64,000 bases of DNA from Microvirga sp. (lineage in GTDB: Bacteria > Pseudomonadota > Alphaproteobacteria > Rhizobiales > Beijerinckiaceae), in the NCBI RefSeq assembly GCF_014699075.1, contig NZ_JACXAB010000001.1, positions 248,001 through 312,000 on the forward strand, given 5' to 3'. Positions 21,288 to 29,987 of this stretch are shown piece after piece. Each line of letters starts with the position of its first letter. Position 1 is the stretch's first letter. Under the pieces are notes generated by a model, which saw nothing but the letters and a program-made list of their open reading frames with translations, did not search any database and was not told the DNA's origin. The position numbers and the translations under genes were made by a program.

Positions 21288-21575
21288 ATGCCCAAAGGCT
21301 ATGTCATTGCCCGCGTCACCGTCACCAACCCGGAAGCCTATGCGGAATACGCCAAGGGCGCGACGGAAGCGATCCGCCAGTATGGCGGCCGGCCGCTGGT
21401 GCGCGGCGGCGCTTATGAGGCGCTCCAGGGCGAGGCGCGCCCGCGCAACGTGGTGATCGAGTTCGACTCGGTGGAGCAGGCCAGGACCTATTACAACTCT
21501 CCCGAATATCAGGCCGCGAAAGCCAAGCGCGACGGCGCCTGCGTTGGCGAATTCGTGCTCGTGGAAGGAGCTTGA
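21288..21575 (+). CDS. DUF1330 protein (first of tandem pair)
   Basis: 95 residues, ferredoxin-like ABM-type fold. Family pattern: KGYVIARVTVTNPEAYAEYAKGA ... YGGRPLVRGGAYEALQGEARPRNVVIEF ... YYNSPEYQAAKAKRDG. AAGGAG precedes the ATG. Clearly paralogous to the next gene, three bases away. DUF1330 proteins have no settled biochemical role. Confidence 0.9.
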   Translation: MPKGYVIARVTVTNPEAYAEYAKGATEAIRQYGGRPLVRGGAYEALQGEARPRNVVIEFDSVEQARTYYNSPEYQAAKAKRDGACVGEFVLVEGA

Positions 21576-21578
21576 ACG

Positions 21579-21881
21579 ATGAAGGGCTATTGGATCGGCC
21601 GCGTCGATGTTTCGAACCCCGACGCCTACCAGAACTACGTGAAGGCCAATGCAGTGCCGTTCGCCAAATACGGTGCTCGCTTCCTGGTGCGCGGCGGCGC
21701 GTATCGGGTGGCCGAGGGCGAGGCGCGCGCCCGCAACGTAGTGATCGAATTCCCGTCCTACGAGGCGGCGCTGGAATGCTGGGACTCGCCCGAGTATCAG
21801 GCCGCCAAGGCGGAGCGCGACGGTCACGCGGTCGCCGACATCATCATCATCGAAGGCTACGAGGGGCCGCAGCCGGGGTAA
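21579..21881 (+). CDS. DUF1330 protein (second of tandem pair)
   Basis: 100 residues. Shares with the preceding gene the core LVRGGAYxxxxGEARxRNVVIEF and SPEYQAAKAxRDG, but differs at many other positions (MKGYWIGRVDVSNPDAYQNY). An old tandem duplication, therefore, not a recent copy. Three-base spacing implies one transcript. Possibly a heterodimer, because the family forms dimers; this is inference. Confidence 0.9.
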   Translation: MKGYWIGRVDVSNPDAYQNYVKANAVPFAKYGARFLVRGGAYRVAEGEARARNVVIEFPSYEAALECWDSPEYQAAKAERDGHAVADIIIIEGYEGPQPG

Positions 21882-21890
21882 TCTGCTCAC

Positions 21891-21981
21891 CGTCATGGCC
21901 GGGCTTGTCCCTGCCATCCCGATGTTGAAAAGCACGGCGCTCCATGTGATCGGGATCACCGGCACAAGGCCGGTGATGACG
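21891..21981. repeat. R2 palindromic intergenic repeat, copy 3
   Basis: Begins CGTCATGGCCGGGCTTGTCC and ends CACAAGGCCGGTGATGACG, with a middle CACGGCGCTCCA shared with the copy at 23668. Confidence 0.9.
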
Positions 21982-21989
21982 TGGGAGGG

Positions 21990-22087
21990 TGTCATTCCCG
22001 GCCGGAGCGTAGCGGAGGGGAAGGGAATCCACTCACAGGCTCGACGCTATGGATCCCCTTCCCTCGCTGCGCTCGCCGGGGATGACA
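21990..22087. repeat. R3-related palindromic repeat
   Basis: Begins TGTCATTCCCGGCCGGAGC and ends GCTCGCCGGGGATGACA, with inner GGGAATCCA / TGGATCCCC. It lies eight bases after an R2 copy and about 80 bp before dapB, so the dapB promoter must be in or after these repeats. Confidence 0.8.
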
Positions 22088-22165
22088 AAGGCGGGAAAGC
22101 CTCCGCGCTTCTCAGTCTCCTTCTCACCCGCTATACCCTGTCCCCGTGACAACAGGAGAACGGCC

Positions 22166-22981
22166 ATGAGCGAGATGCGACTTGTCGTGGTGGGCGCCGC
22201 CGGACGCATGGGGCGCATGCTCATCAAGGCCGTGGCTGAGGCGCAAGGCTGCACCCTCGTTGGGGCCATTGCGCGTGAGGGCTCGAAGGCCCTCGGGCAG
22301 GATGCCGGCCTTCTCGCCGGAACAGGCCCGCTCGACGTGACCATCACCGACGATCCCCTGCCCGTGTTCGCCAAGGCTGACGGCGTTCTCGATTTTACGA
22401 CGCCCGCTGCCACCACGGCCTTCGCGGCGCTCGCAGCCCAGGCCCGCATCGTTCATGTGATCGGCACCACCGGCTTGGCAGAAGACGACTTCACCAAGCT
22501 CGAGGCAGCCGCGCGCCATGCGCGCATCATCCAGTCCGGCAACATGTCGCTCGGCGTCAACCTGCTGGCCGGTCTTGTGCGCAAGGTGGCCGCGACGCTC
22601 GGCGAAGACTTCGACATCGAGGTACTGGAAATGCACCACCGCATGAAGGTGGATGCGCCCTCGGGCACGGCGCTGCTTCTCGGCGATGCGGCGGCTGAGG
22701 GACGAAAGGTGTCGCTGAAGGAGCGCTCCGTGCGCAGCCGCGACGGGCATACGGGCGCGCGCAATCCGGGCGATATCGGCTTTGCGACGCTTCGCGGCGG
22801 CACCGTGGTGGGCGAGCATTCGGTGATCTTCGCCGGTGCCGGCGAGCGCCTGGAGCTGTCGCACCGGGCCGAGGACCGGGGCCTCTTCGCCCGCGGCGCC
22901 GTGAGGGCCGCCCTCTGGGGCTTCGACAAGAAGCCGGGCTATTACACCATGGACCATGTCCTTGGCCTCGATCGGCTCTAA
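22166..22981 (+). CDS. dapB: 4-hydroxy-tetrahydrodipicolinate reductase
   Basis: Second committed step of diaminopimelate/lysine synthesis. 271 residues. The N-terminal nucleotide loop [11 protein letters not shown] (8-18), the DFTTP motif, the catalytic [15 protein letters not shown] with His and Lys, and the C-terminal [13 protein letters not shown] are standard. ATG 22166 has AGGAGA six bases upstream, which decides it over an in-frame extension beginning inside the repeat. Next to gpmA, as in many Rhizobiales. Confidence 0.98.
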   Translation: MSEMRLVVVGAAGRMGRMLIKAVAEAQGCTLVGAIAREGSKALGQDAGLLAGTGPLDVTITDDPLPVFAKADGVLDFTTPAATTAFAALAAQARIVHVIGTTGLAEDDFTKLEAAARHARIIQSGNMSLGVNLLAGLVRKVAATLGEDFDIEVLEMHHRMKVDAPSGTALLLGDAAAEGRKVSLKERSVRSRDGHTGARNPGDIGFATLRGGTVVGEHSVIFAGAGERLELSHRAEDRGLFARGAVRAALWGFDKKPGYYTMDHVLGLDRL

Positions 22982-23020
22982 AACTCTCTTACATCTCACG
23001 GACATCGGAGACACGACGAT

Positions 23021-23641
23021 ATGGATCGCCTTCTTGTGCTGGCCCGCCACGGCCAGAGCGAATGGAACCTCAAGAACCTGTTCACCGGCTGGAAGGATCC
23101 GGGCCTGACCGATCTCGGCGTCCAGGAGGCGCGCACCGCCGGTCAGCGGCTCAAGGAGATGGGCGTTCAGTTCGACGTCGCCTTCACGTCCGATCTCTCC
23201 CGGGCGCAGCGCACCTGCAAGCTGATCCTGGAAGAGATCGGCCAGCCGGATCTCAAGACCATTGCAAACCTCGCCCTGAACGAGCGCGACTACGGCGATC
23301 TCGCGGGCCTCAACAAGGACGACGCCCGTGCCCGCTGGGGCGAGGAGCAGGTCCATCTCTGGCGCCGTTCCTACGACGTGCCGCCCCCCGGCGGCGAGAG
23401 CCTGAAGGACACGGTGGCCCGCGTGCTGCCCTACTACATCCGCGAGATCCTGCCCCGCGTCATGCGCGGCGAGCGCGTGCTGGTGGCCGCCCACGGTAAT
23501 TCTCTGCGTGCCCTGGTGATGGTGCTCGACGGTTTGACCTCGGAGACCATCCCGGGCCTCGAGCTCGCGACGGGCATCCCGCTCGTCTACAAGCTCAACG
23601 AGGACACGACGGTCGCCAGCAAGAAGGTGCTGGAGGGGTAA
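23021..23641 (+). CDS. gpmA: 2,3-bisphosphoglycerate-dependent phosphoglycerate mutase
   Basis: Glycolysis/gluconeogenesis: 3- to 2-phosphoglycerate. 206 residues, the short alphaproteobacterial form. The phospho-histidine motif is ARHGQSEWN (His10), with [27 protein letters not shown] and the second catalytic His in [11 protein letters not shown]. It lies 39 bases after dapB on the same strand. Confidence 0.96.
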   Translation: MDRLLVLARHGQSEWNLKNLFTGWKDPGLTDLGVQEARTAGQRLKEMGVQFDVAFTSDLSRAQRTCKLILEEIGQPDLKTIANLALNERDYGDLAGLNKDDARARWGEEQVHLWRRSYDVPPPGGESLKDTVARVLPYYIREILPRVMRGERVLVAAHGNSLRALVMVLDGLTSETIPGLELATGIPLVYKLNEDTTVASKKVLEG

Positions 23642-23667
23642 GGAAAAACGCCTGGCACAACCTCATC

Positions 23668-23758
23668 CGTCATGGCCGGGCTTGTCCCGGCCATCTCGCT
23701 TCCGAGAAGCGCGGCGCTCCACACAATCGAGATCACCGGCACAGGGCCGGTGATGACG
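23668..23758. repeat. R2 palindromic intergenic repeat, copy 4
   Basis: Begins CGTCATGGCCGGGCTTGTCC, contains GCGGCGCTCCACA and ends CAGGGCCGGTGATGACG. It fills the gap between gpmA and alkB and overlaps the place where an alkB promoter would be expected. Confidence 0.9.
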
Positions 23759-23771
23759 TGCGGAGGTGAGC

Positions 23772-24407
23772 GTGCAAAATAAGTCCATGTCGTCCATCAC
23801 CCTTAGCTCCGGCCTCACCTACTACCCTGATTATCTCGACCGCCCGGCGCAGGAGCGTCTGCTCCAGGCGGTGCGCGAGATCACGAAGGCAGCACCCCTC
23901 TTCACTCCGCGCATGCCGCGCACGGGAAAACCGTTTTCCGTGCGGATGACCAATTGCGGGCGGCTGGGCTGGGTGTCGGATGTACAGGGCTACCGCTATC
24001 AGCCGACGCATCCTGAGACGGGCGAGCTTTGGCCTGTCATGCCGGAACAGGTGCTGAGCGCCTGGGAGGAATTGAGCGGCTACCCGCATCCGCCCGATGC
24101 CTGCCTGATCAACTTCTACGAACAAAGCGCCCGCATGGGGATGCACCAGGACAAGGACGAGGAGGAATTTGATGCCCCTGTCGTGTCCCTGTCCCTGGGC
24201 GACACGGCGCTGTTCCGCTATGGCGGTCTGGAGCGCAAGGATCCGACGAAATCGATCAAGCTTCGCTCCGGTGACGCGATCGTGTTCGGCGGGCCGGCGC
24301 GGCTGATCTATCATGGCATCGACCGGCTGACGCCCGGCAGCTCGGACCTGCTGCCGCAGGGCGGGCGCCTCAATCTCACCTTGCGCAAGGTGGAAAAGGC
24401 GCTCTAG
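23772..24407 (+). CDS. alkB: Alpha-ketoglutarate-dependent dioxygenase AlkB
   Basis: Fe(II)/2-oxoglutarate oxidative demethylase for 1-methyladenine and 3-methylcytosine in DNA/RNA. About 211 residues. It has FYEQSARMGMHQDKDE with the His-x-Asp metal pair, PVVSLSLGDTALFRYGG, the distal His in RLIYHGIDR, and RLNLTLR, which contributes the 2-oxoglutarate and substrate arginines. GTG 23772 is chosen because GGAGG ends five bases before it; GTG 23766 would overlap that site, and ATG 23787 lacks one. Confidence 0.94.
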   Translation: MQNKSMSSITLSSGLTYYPDYLDRPAQERLLQAVREITKAAPLFTPRMPRTGKPFSVRMTNCGRLGWVSDVQGYRYQPTHPETGELWPVMPEQVLSAWEELSGYPHPPDACLINFYEQSARMGMHQDKDEEEFDAPVVSLSLGDTALFRYGGLERKDPTKSIKLRSGDAIVFGGPARLIYHGIDRLTPGSSDLLPQGGRLNLTLRKVEKAL

Positions 24408-24452
24408 CCTCTGCTAAACCACGACCTGCACGTTTCCTGGAGGGGCATACCC

Positions 24453-25394
24453 GTGAAAGCTTTTGCAGCCGCTGCCTTGGGCGTCGTTCTATCGGTTCAG
24501 GCCGCCCTCGCGGCCGAGCCCGTGTTTCCGCCGGCCTCGCGGATCGGCATCGTGCCGCCGCAGGACATGACCGTGTCCCGGCGCTTCAGCGGCTTCGAGA
24601 ACGAGGAGAAGGCCGCCGCCATCAACCTCGTGGAGATGCCCGCACCGGCCTATGAGCAGCTGGTCAAGGGTTTCACCAAGGATGCCCTGAAGCGCCAGGG
24701 CCTGAACGAGACCTCCCGCGAGACCCTGAAGCTCGGCGACAAGGCCGGGGTGCTGATCGGGGGCACCATGGAAGGTCCTGTGGAGGGGCGCAAATGGGTC
24801 ATGGCCGTCAAGGGCCCCGACGTGACCGGCCTCATCATCGCGCAGGTGCGCGGCGGGGCCGACGGCTACAGCGAGGCCCAGATCCGGGAGGCCCTGAAGT
24901 CTGTTGCCCTGCGCGGCCCGATCCCCATCGAGGAGCAGGTCTCCGCCATGCCGTTCCGGCTCGGCGACCTTGCGGGCTTCCGCCCCGTGCGAGCGATCTC
25001 CGGCAACTCCGTCCTGTTCACGGACGGCCCGAAGGACACGATCAAGGCGGTGGAGCAGCCGATCCTGATCATGGCCGCCTCCCCGGGTGCCGCGCCGCCC
25101 GCCGGCGATCAGCGCAACCAGTTCGCCCGCGCGGCGCTCAACGCCAACCAGATCCTCAAGGATGTGAGGGTCGAGCGCTCGGAATCCTTCCGCTTCAAAG
25201 GCCAGGACTGGCACGAGATCGTCGCCAGGGCGGTGGAGGCGGAATCGGGCCAGCCCGTTGTCGTGATGCAGACCATCCGCTTCGAACCCGGCCGCTATGT
25301 GCGCATGGTCGGCATGACCCGGATGGAACAGCGGGACGAGAACCTGCGGCGCTTCCGGGCGGTGATCGACGGCGTGGAGATGAACGCCTATTAG
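24453..25394 (+). CDS. Exported hypothetical protein
   Basis: 313 residues with a clear Sec signal peptide (AAAALGVVLSVQAALA, cleaved before AEPVFPP). The mature protein is soluble-looking. Near residue 30 it has VPPQDMTVSRRFSGFEN and ends in RMEQRDENLRRFRAVIDGV. The start is GTG with GGAGG eight bases upstream. I recognise the type as conserved in Methylobacteriaceae and Rhizobiales but know no function. It is followed directly by the REP-like hairpin. Confidence 0.8.
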   Translation: MKAFAAAALGVVLSVQAALAAEPVFPPASRIGIVPPQDMTVSRRFSGFENEEKAAAINLVEMPAPAYEQLVKGFTKDALKRQGLNETSRETLKLGDKAGVLIGGTMEGPVEGRKWVMAVKGPDVTGLIIAQVRGGADGYSEAQIREALKSVALRGPIPIEEQVSAMPFRLGDLAGFRPVRAISGNSVLFTDGPKDTIKAVEQPILIMAASPGAAPPAGDQRNQFARAALNANQILKDVRVERSESFRFKGQDWHEIVARAVEAESGQPVVVMQTIRFEPGRYVRMVGMTRMEQRDENLRRFRAVIDGVEMNAY

Positions 25395-25398
25395 AAGG

Positions 25399-25442
25399 AG
25401 CATCGGACCCAAAAGTGCAAATCCACTTTTGGGTCCGATGCT
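25399..25442. repeat. REP-like perfect hairpin between convergent genes, copy 2
   Basis: Perfect 19-bp stem: left arm 25399-25417, loop CAAATC, right arm 25424-25442, beginning AGCATCGGACCC. It lies four bases after one stop codon and touches the stop of the facing TRIC gene. Shares its right half with 3577-3625, which occupies the same kind of site. Likely a terminator in both directions. Confidence 0.85.
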
Positions 25443-26087
25443 TTAGTCCCGAGCCGGAAAGGCCGGCAGGGACCAGCCGTGCAGGAGGGCGAGCGCCCTT
25501 AAGGTAAAGGCAGCGACAAAGCCCAGGGCGGCGCTGAGGAACGGATCGAGGCTGAGGGCCTGCAGGGCCACCATGACGGCAGCGCCCAGGGCCGCCGCCG
25601 TGACATAGATCTCCTTGCGCAGCACGAGCGGCGTCGTTCCCGCGAAGATGTCCCGGATGATGCCGCCGAACGTGGCCGTGACGGTGCCGAGCGCCACCGC
25701 CGACAGGGCCGGCACGCCGGCGCCGAGTGCCTTGGCCGTGCCTGAGACCGCGAACAGGGCCAAGCCTAGGGCATCTGCCCAGAGCAGCAGGCGCCCTTGC
25801 CGCCCGCCCTCGATCCAAGTGACGCGCTTGGGGCCGAGGATAAACACCAGCTCGGCCACGATGAGGCAGACGAGCACATCGACCGGATCACCCACCCAGA
25901 AGACCGGCCGGATGCCGATGAGCAGGTCCCGCACGGTGCCGCCGCCGACGCCCGTGAGGGTCGCCAGGAGGGCGAAGCCGAACGGGTCCATGCCCTTGCG
26001 GGCCGCCATCAGGGCGCCAGAAAGCGCGAAGACGGCGACGCCGATGGTCTCGAAGGGGATCGTGTGGAGCAAATTCACCGAGGACAC
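25443..26087 (-). CDS. TRIC (UPF0126) family cation channel/membrane protein
   Basis: 214 residues, about seven membrane helices, with an internal duplication. The paired motifs FALLATLTGVGGGTVRDLLIG and VTATFGGIIRDIFAG are the family's two glycine hinges with the trailing Arg-Asp. Prokaryotic TRIC proteins are trimeric K+-permeable channels; the older name is YadS/UPF0126. The start is GTG 26087 without a strong ribosome site. Confidence 0.9.
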   Translation of the reverse strand: MSSVNLLHTIPFETIGVAVFALSGALMAARKGMDPFGFALLATLTGVGGGTVRDLLIGIRPVFWVGDPVDVLVCLIVAELVFILGPKRVTWIEGGRQGRLLLWADALGLALFAVSGTAKALGAGVPALSAVALGTVTATFGGIIRDIFAGTTPLVLRKEIYVTAAALGAAVMVALQALSLDPFLSAALGFVAAFTLRALALLHGWSLPAFPARD

Positions 26088-26103
26088 CTTGCCATAACTC
26101 CGG

Positions 26104-26228
26104 ACCTCATCCTGAGGAGCAGCGCAGCTGCGTCTCGAAGGAGGGTCCAGAGAGCACTGGAGGCGCCCCCGTGCCCGGACATAGTCCGGGACCTCGAGAC
26201 AGACCTGACGGTCCTCCTCAGGATGAGG
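26104..26228. repeat. R1 palindromic intergenic repeat, copy 3 (extended)
   Basis: Has the R1 ends ACCTCATCCTGAGGAG and CTCCTCAGGATGAGG but is about 20 bp longer than the other copies. In place of the usual right inner arm it carries GCCCGGACATAGTCCGGGACCT, itself a small palindrome. It lies between the TRIC gene start and the grpE stop. Confidence 0.85.
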
Positions 26229-26296
26229 GCTTATGGGGTGTTCGCTTACAGCATTTTCAGGCGAAGCGGGACTGGTTCACCGGAAAATCCGGTCCC

Positions 26297-26917
26297 TTAC
26301 GAAGCCGACGAGTTGTCCGCCGTCTCGCTGCCGGCGCCATTGGCGGCCGCCTTCGGGCCGCCCTTGGAGACGCCGACCAGCGCCGGGCGCAGAACCCGGT
26401 CGCCGATCACGTAGCCGGATTGGACCACCTGCAGGACCGTGCCGTTCGGCACCTCCGCGTTGGGGATCTCGAACATGGCCTGGTGCAGGTTCGGGTCGAA
26501 CTTCTGCCCCTGCGGGTCGAGGCGCTTCACCCCGTGGCGCTCCAGGTTCTTCAACAGGTCGCGCTCGGTGAGGTCGATGCCGTCGATGAGGCCCTTGAAG
26601 GCGCCCTCGGCGGTCCTGCTCGCCTCCTCCGGCACGCTCTCGATGGCGCGGCGGATGTTGTCGGCCACGTTGAGCATGTCGCGGGCGAAGTTCGCCACCG
26701 CATAGGTGCGGGCGTCCGTGACTTCGCGCTCGGTGCGGCGGCGCAGGTTCTCCATATCGGCCATCAGGCGCAGGAGCTTGTCCTTGAGATCCGCCTTCTC
26801 GGCTTCGAGAACGGCGATCGGGTCGGCCTCGGGCGCGAAAGCGGCCTCGGGGGCAGCATCGTTGGCGGGCTCGGCCTGCGGGGCCGCGTTCTGGTTTTCC
26901 GTGTCGTTCGGATTCAT
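26297..26917 (-). CDS. grpE: Nucleotide exchange factor GrpE
   Basis: Releases ADP from DnaK. 206 residues: an acidic, Ala/Glu-rich N terminus, a long coiled coil ([34 protein letters not shown]) and the C-terminal beta domain ending PALVGVSKG. It lies 66 bases downstream of glnD on the same strand, with its own heat-shock-type promoter in the gap. In many relatives hrcA is next to grpE; here hrcA is 17 kb away. Confidence 0.97.
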   Translation of the reverse strand: MNPNDTENQNAAPQAEPANDAAPEAAFAPEADPIAVLEAEKADLKDKLLRLMADMENLRRRTEREVTDARTYAVANFARDMLNVADNIRRAIESVPEEASRTAEGAFKGLIDGIDLTERDLLKNLERHGVKRLDPQGQKFDPNLHQAMFEIPNAEVPNGTVLQVVQSGYVIGDRVLRPALVGVSKGGPKAAANGAGSETADNSSAS

Positions 26918-26959
26918 GCTCGATCAACTGAAGGTGGGAGAAACATGGGTTCGGGCCAC

Positions 26960-26988
26960 ATATCAGGTCACGAGCGCCACAAATCAAG
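26960..26988 (-). promoter_or_regulatory. Heat-shock (RpoH)-type promoter candidate for grpE
   Basis: On the minus strand CTTGAT (26988-26983) and TGATAT (26965-26960) have a 17-base spacer, about 43 bases before the grpE ATG. The -35 overlaps the glnD stop. Compare CTTGCA-N17-TTATAT before dnaK. Confidence 0.5.
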
Positions 26989-29734
26989 CGCTGCGCCGCT
27001 GGAGGGAGGCGGTTTCCTCTGCCTTGAACACGTCCAGCAGGGCCCGGCGGATGGTGGCTTGGCGGCCTGCATGGGTGACCTTCGTGCCGGTCAGGTCCGT
27101 CACGTAGAACACGTCCACGGCCTTCTCGCCGAAGGTGACGATATGGGCCGAGGCGATGTTGAGGTTGAGCTTGCCCAAGGCCGTGGTGAGGTCATAGAGC
27201 AGGCCCGGCCGGTCGAGGCCGGAGACCTCGATCACCGTCTGGCGGTTCGACAGGGAATTGTCGATGGTCACCTCCGGGGGCACGTGGAAAGCCCGAGAGC
27301 GCTCCTTCGACGGGCGCTTGCCGTCCACGAGATCGGCGATCCTCACCTCGCCTTTCAGGGCCCGTTCGATGGCCTTGGCGACCCGCTCGGCCCGCCGCAG
27401 CTCGTCTTCGTCCCGGTCGAAGGCGCGGGACAGCACGATGGTGTCGAGGGCCATGCCGTCCGTGGTGGTGAAGATCTGCGCATCGACGATGTTGCCTCCG
27501 GACGCCGCGCAGGCTCCCGTAATGATTGCAAGCAGGCGCGGATGGTCCGGTGACAGGATGGTGAGCTCGGTCACGGCTCGGAACTGATCCGTCTCGTAAG
27601 TGGTGGTGACGGTCCGTCCGCCCTTTTCCGCCTCCATCAGGAGACGGGCCTGCTTCGCCCGCCGGGTCTCGTCGGTCTTCATCCAGTAGCCCGGCGTATG
27701 GCGGGCCGCATAAGCCTCGAACTCCTCGTCCGACCAATCGGGCAGCTCAGCGCGCAGCTGCTCCTGAGCCAGGCGCACGCGCTCGGAGCGGGCGAGATCC
27801 GCGGCCCCGCCGCCAAGGAGCACCTCGGTCTCGTGATACAGGTTGCGCAGGAGCTGGCCCTTCCATCCGGTCCAGGTGCCCGGTCCCACGGCCTTGATGT
27901 CCGCGATGGTGAGCACCAGCAGGAGCTTCAAGCGCTCCATGGTCTGCACCACCTCGGCGAAGCTCTTGATGGTGGCGGGATCGGAGAGATCGCGGCTCTG
28001 CGCCGTGTTCGACATGAGCAGGTGATGCTCGATGAGCCAAGCGACCGTGTCGGTCTCCGCGTCGGAGAGGCCGAAGCGCGGCCCGAGCTTGCGGGCGATC
28101 ACGGCACCGGCCGTCGAGTGATCCTCCGGCCGCCCCTTGGCGATGTCGTGCAGGAAGACGGCGACATAGAGCGCCCGCCGGTTCTGGATGGTGGGGAAGA
28201 TCCGGTTCGCCAGCGGATGCTCGCCGCCGAGATGCCCCGCCTCGATCTCGGTGAGCACGCCGACCGAGCGGACGAGATGCTCGTCCACCGTATAGTGGTG
28301 GTACATGTTGAACTGCATCATTGCGACGATGCGGCCGAAATCCGGAACGAGGCGCCCGAGCACACCAGCCTCGTTCATCTGGCGCAGCACCACCTCCGGG
28401 GCGTTCTTGGACGTGATGATCTCGAGAAACAGCCGGTTGGCTTCCGGATCGTTGCGCAGGCTCGGACCGATGAGCTTGAGCGAGCGTGTCGCCAGACGCT
28501 TGGCGTCGGGATGGATCGCCAGATTGTGGCGGTCGGCAAGCCAGAACAGGCGGATCAGGTTGACGGGGTCGTGCTCGAAGACGTCTTCGTTCTCGACGTT
28601 GAGGCGGTTGTTGTCGATGATGAAGCCGTCACCCACGAGCGCACCGCCACGACGACGGCGGAAGCGGCCGAATACACGGTCGAGCATGGGGCGGGGCTTG
28701 GTCTGGCGCGCTTCGAGTTCGGCGCAGACGATAGCGGTGAGATCGCCCACATCCTTGGCGATGAGGAAGTAGGCTTTCATGAACCGCTCGACCGCCGACA
28801 AGCCGCCCCGGGGCGCATAGCCGATGCGCTCGGCAATCGTGCGCTGCAGGTCGAAGGTCAGGCGCTCCTCAGAACGGCCGGTGGCGAAATGCATGTGGCA
28901 GCGCACGCGCCACAGGAACTCCTCGCAGCGCGCGAACAGATTGAACTCGTCCTGCGTGAACAGGCCCGCGGTCACCAGTTCCTCGGGCTCCTTCACCCGG
29001 TAGACGTACTTCGCAATCCAGAAGAGCGTGTTGAGATCGCGCAAGCCCCCCTTGCCGTCCTTCACATTGGGCTCGACGAGGTAGCGGGAGGCGCCCGCCT
29101 TGGCGACGCGCGCATCGCGCTCTTTGAGCTTGGCATCGACGAAGGCGGGAGCCGAGGTGGCGATGATTTCCTTGTCGAAGCGCCTGGTCAGATCGTCGAA
29201 CAGCTCCCGGTCCCCGAACAGGAAGCGCGTTTCGAGAAGCGACGTGCGGATCGTCATGTCCGCGTGCGCCTCGCGCAGGCACTCCTCCACGGAGCGTGTC
29301 GCGTGCCCGACCTTGAGCTTTAGATCCCACAGCACATAGAGCATGGCCTCGACCACGCTCTCGCTCCAGGCAGTCTGCTTGTAGGGCAGAAGGAACAGGA
29401 GATCGACGTCGGAGCCCGGCGCCAGGGTGCCGCGCCCGTAACCGCCGGTCGCCGCCACGGCGAGGCGCTCTCCGGCGGAGGGATTGGCACTGGGGTAGAG
29501 GTGCTGGACGACTGCATCGTGGACGATGCGCACCAGCTCATCCATGCGCTCGCACAGGTAGCGGGCGCAAACCAGCCCGTCCTGGTTCTCCAGAAGCTTC
29601 GCCTCGGCCTCCGCCCTCCCCTCGTCGAGGAAGGTCTTGAGCAGGGGAACGAGCCCGGCACGTAAGCCAGCAGCATCCTCGATCGTCTGGCTGCCAAGGC
29701 TTTGCAGGATGGTCTGTGGCTTCAGGGATGGCAT
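26984..29734 (-). CDS. glnD: Bifunctional uridylyltransferase/uridylyl-removing enzyme (PII)
   Basis: Nitrogen sensor: adds UMP to PII at low glutamine and removes it at high glutamine. 916 residues. Nucleotidyltransferase GGYGRGTLAPGSDVDLLFL has catalytic Asp109 and Asp111. The central HD domain (VFLHDIAKGRPEDHS) is the removing site. Two ACT domains (about 720-800 and 835-905; LLYDLTTALGKLNLNIASAHI) bind glutamine. A single ATG at 29734 fits. The glnD/mutS/maeB region is typical of Rhizobiales, though here glnD is 23 kb from mutS. Confidence 0.98.
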   Translation of the reverse strand: MPSLKPQTILQSLGSQTIEDAAGLRAGLVPLLKTFLDEGRAEAEAKLLENQDGLVCARYLCERMDELVRIVHDAVVQHLYPSANPSAGERLAVAATGGYGRGTLAPGSDVDLLFLLPYKQTAWSESVVEAMLYVLWDLKLKVGHATRSVEECLREAHADMTIRTSLLETRFLFGDRELFDDLTRRFDKEIIATSAPAFVDAKLKERDARVAKAGASRYLVEPNVKDGKGGLRDLNTLFWIAKYVYRVKEPEELVTAGLFTQDEFNLFARCEEFLWRVRCHMHFATGRSEERLTFDLQRTIAERIGYAPRGGLSAVERFMKAYFLIAKDVGDLTAIVCAELEARQTKPRPMLDRVFGRFRRRRGGALVGDGFIIDNNRLNVENEDVFEHDPVNLIRLFWLADRHNLAIHPDAKRLATRSLKLIGPSLRNDPEANRLFLEIITSKNAPEVVLRQMNEAGVLGRLVPDFGRIVAMMQFNMYHHYTVDEHLVRSVGVLTEIEAGHLGGEHPLANRIFPTIQNRRALYVAVFLHDIAKGRPEDHSTAGAVIARKLGPRFGLSDAETDTVAWLIEHHLLMSNTAQSRDLSDPATIKSFAEVVQTMERLKLLLVLTIADIKAVGPGTWTGWKGQLLRNLYHETEVLLGGGAADLARSERVRLAQEQLRAELPDWSDEEFEAYAARHTPGYWMKTDETRRAKQARLLMEAEKGGRTVTTTYETDQFRAVTELTILSPDHPRLLAIITGACAASGGNIVDAQIFTTTDGMALDTIVLSRAFDRDEDELRRAERVAKAIERALKGEVRIADLVDGKRPSKERSRAFHVPPEVTIDNSLSNRQTVIEVSGLDRPGLLYDLTTALGKLNLNIASAHIVTFGEKAVDVFYVTDLTGTKVTHAGRQATIRRALLDVFKAEETASLQRRSA

Positions 29735-29831
29735 GGAACAACCGTATACGAGGTGTCGTTCGGCTTACCACCAGAAACGACCTCCACCCAAGGGCGGACT
29801 GGCCTTATCCGGAAAAGCGGATAAGATGTTC

Positions 29832-29877
29832 TTTATAAGAGATAGCGTTTGACATAAAAAACGCTCGGTTCTATAAA
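29832..29877. promoter_or_regulatory. Symmetric four-arm operator candidate overlapping the ssu-type operon promoter
   Basis: Outer arms TTTATA (29832-29837) and TATAAA (29872-29877) and inner arms AGCGTTT (29844-29850) and AAACGCT (29859-29865) share one centre at 29854.5, with equal six-base gaps on both sides and an eight-base centre. The right outer arm is the -10 hexamer and the -35 lies across the centre. The element should lie upstream of the transcript, so it is a DNA site rather than an RNA hairpin. Confidence 0.65.
29849..29877 (+). promoter_or_regulatory. Near-consensus sigma-70 promoter for the sulfonate-type ABC operon
   Basis: TTGACA (29849-29854), a 17-base spacer, then TATAAA (29872-29877): a full -35 match and five of six in the -10. 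The ATG of the binding protein is about 105 bases downstream of the likely start. Such a strong promoter usually needs a repressor; the dyad over it fits that. Confidence 0.7.
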
Positions 29878-29987
29878 AAGGACACGCGCCGATTTGAAGC
29901 ATGCAGATTGCGGGCGCGAAATAAGTGCAGCTAAAGCGCCGGGCGCCTCTCACGAAGCTCCCATGCGCCAAACATGGGACCAACACG

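Noticed and set aside
27698-29323. 541-residue frame antisense to glnD
   Set aside because: Shadow of glnD, which has all its domains.
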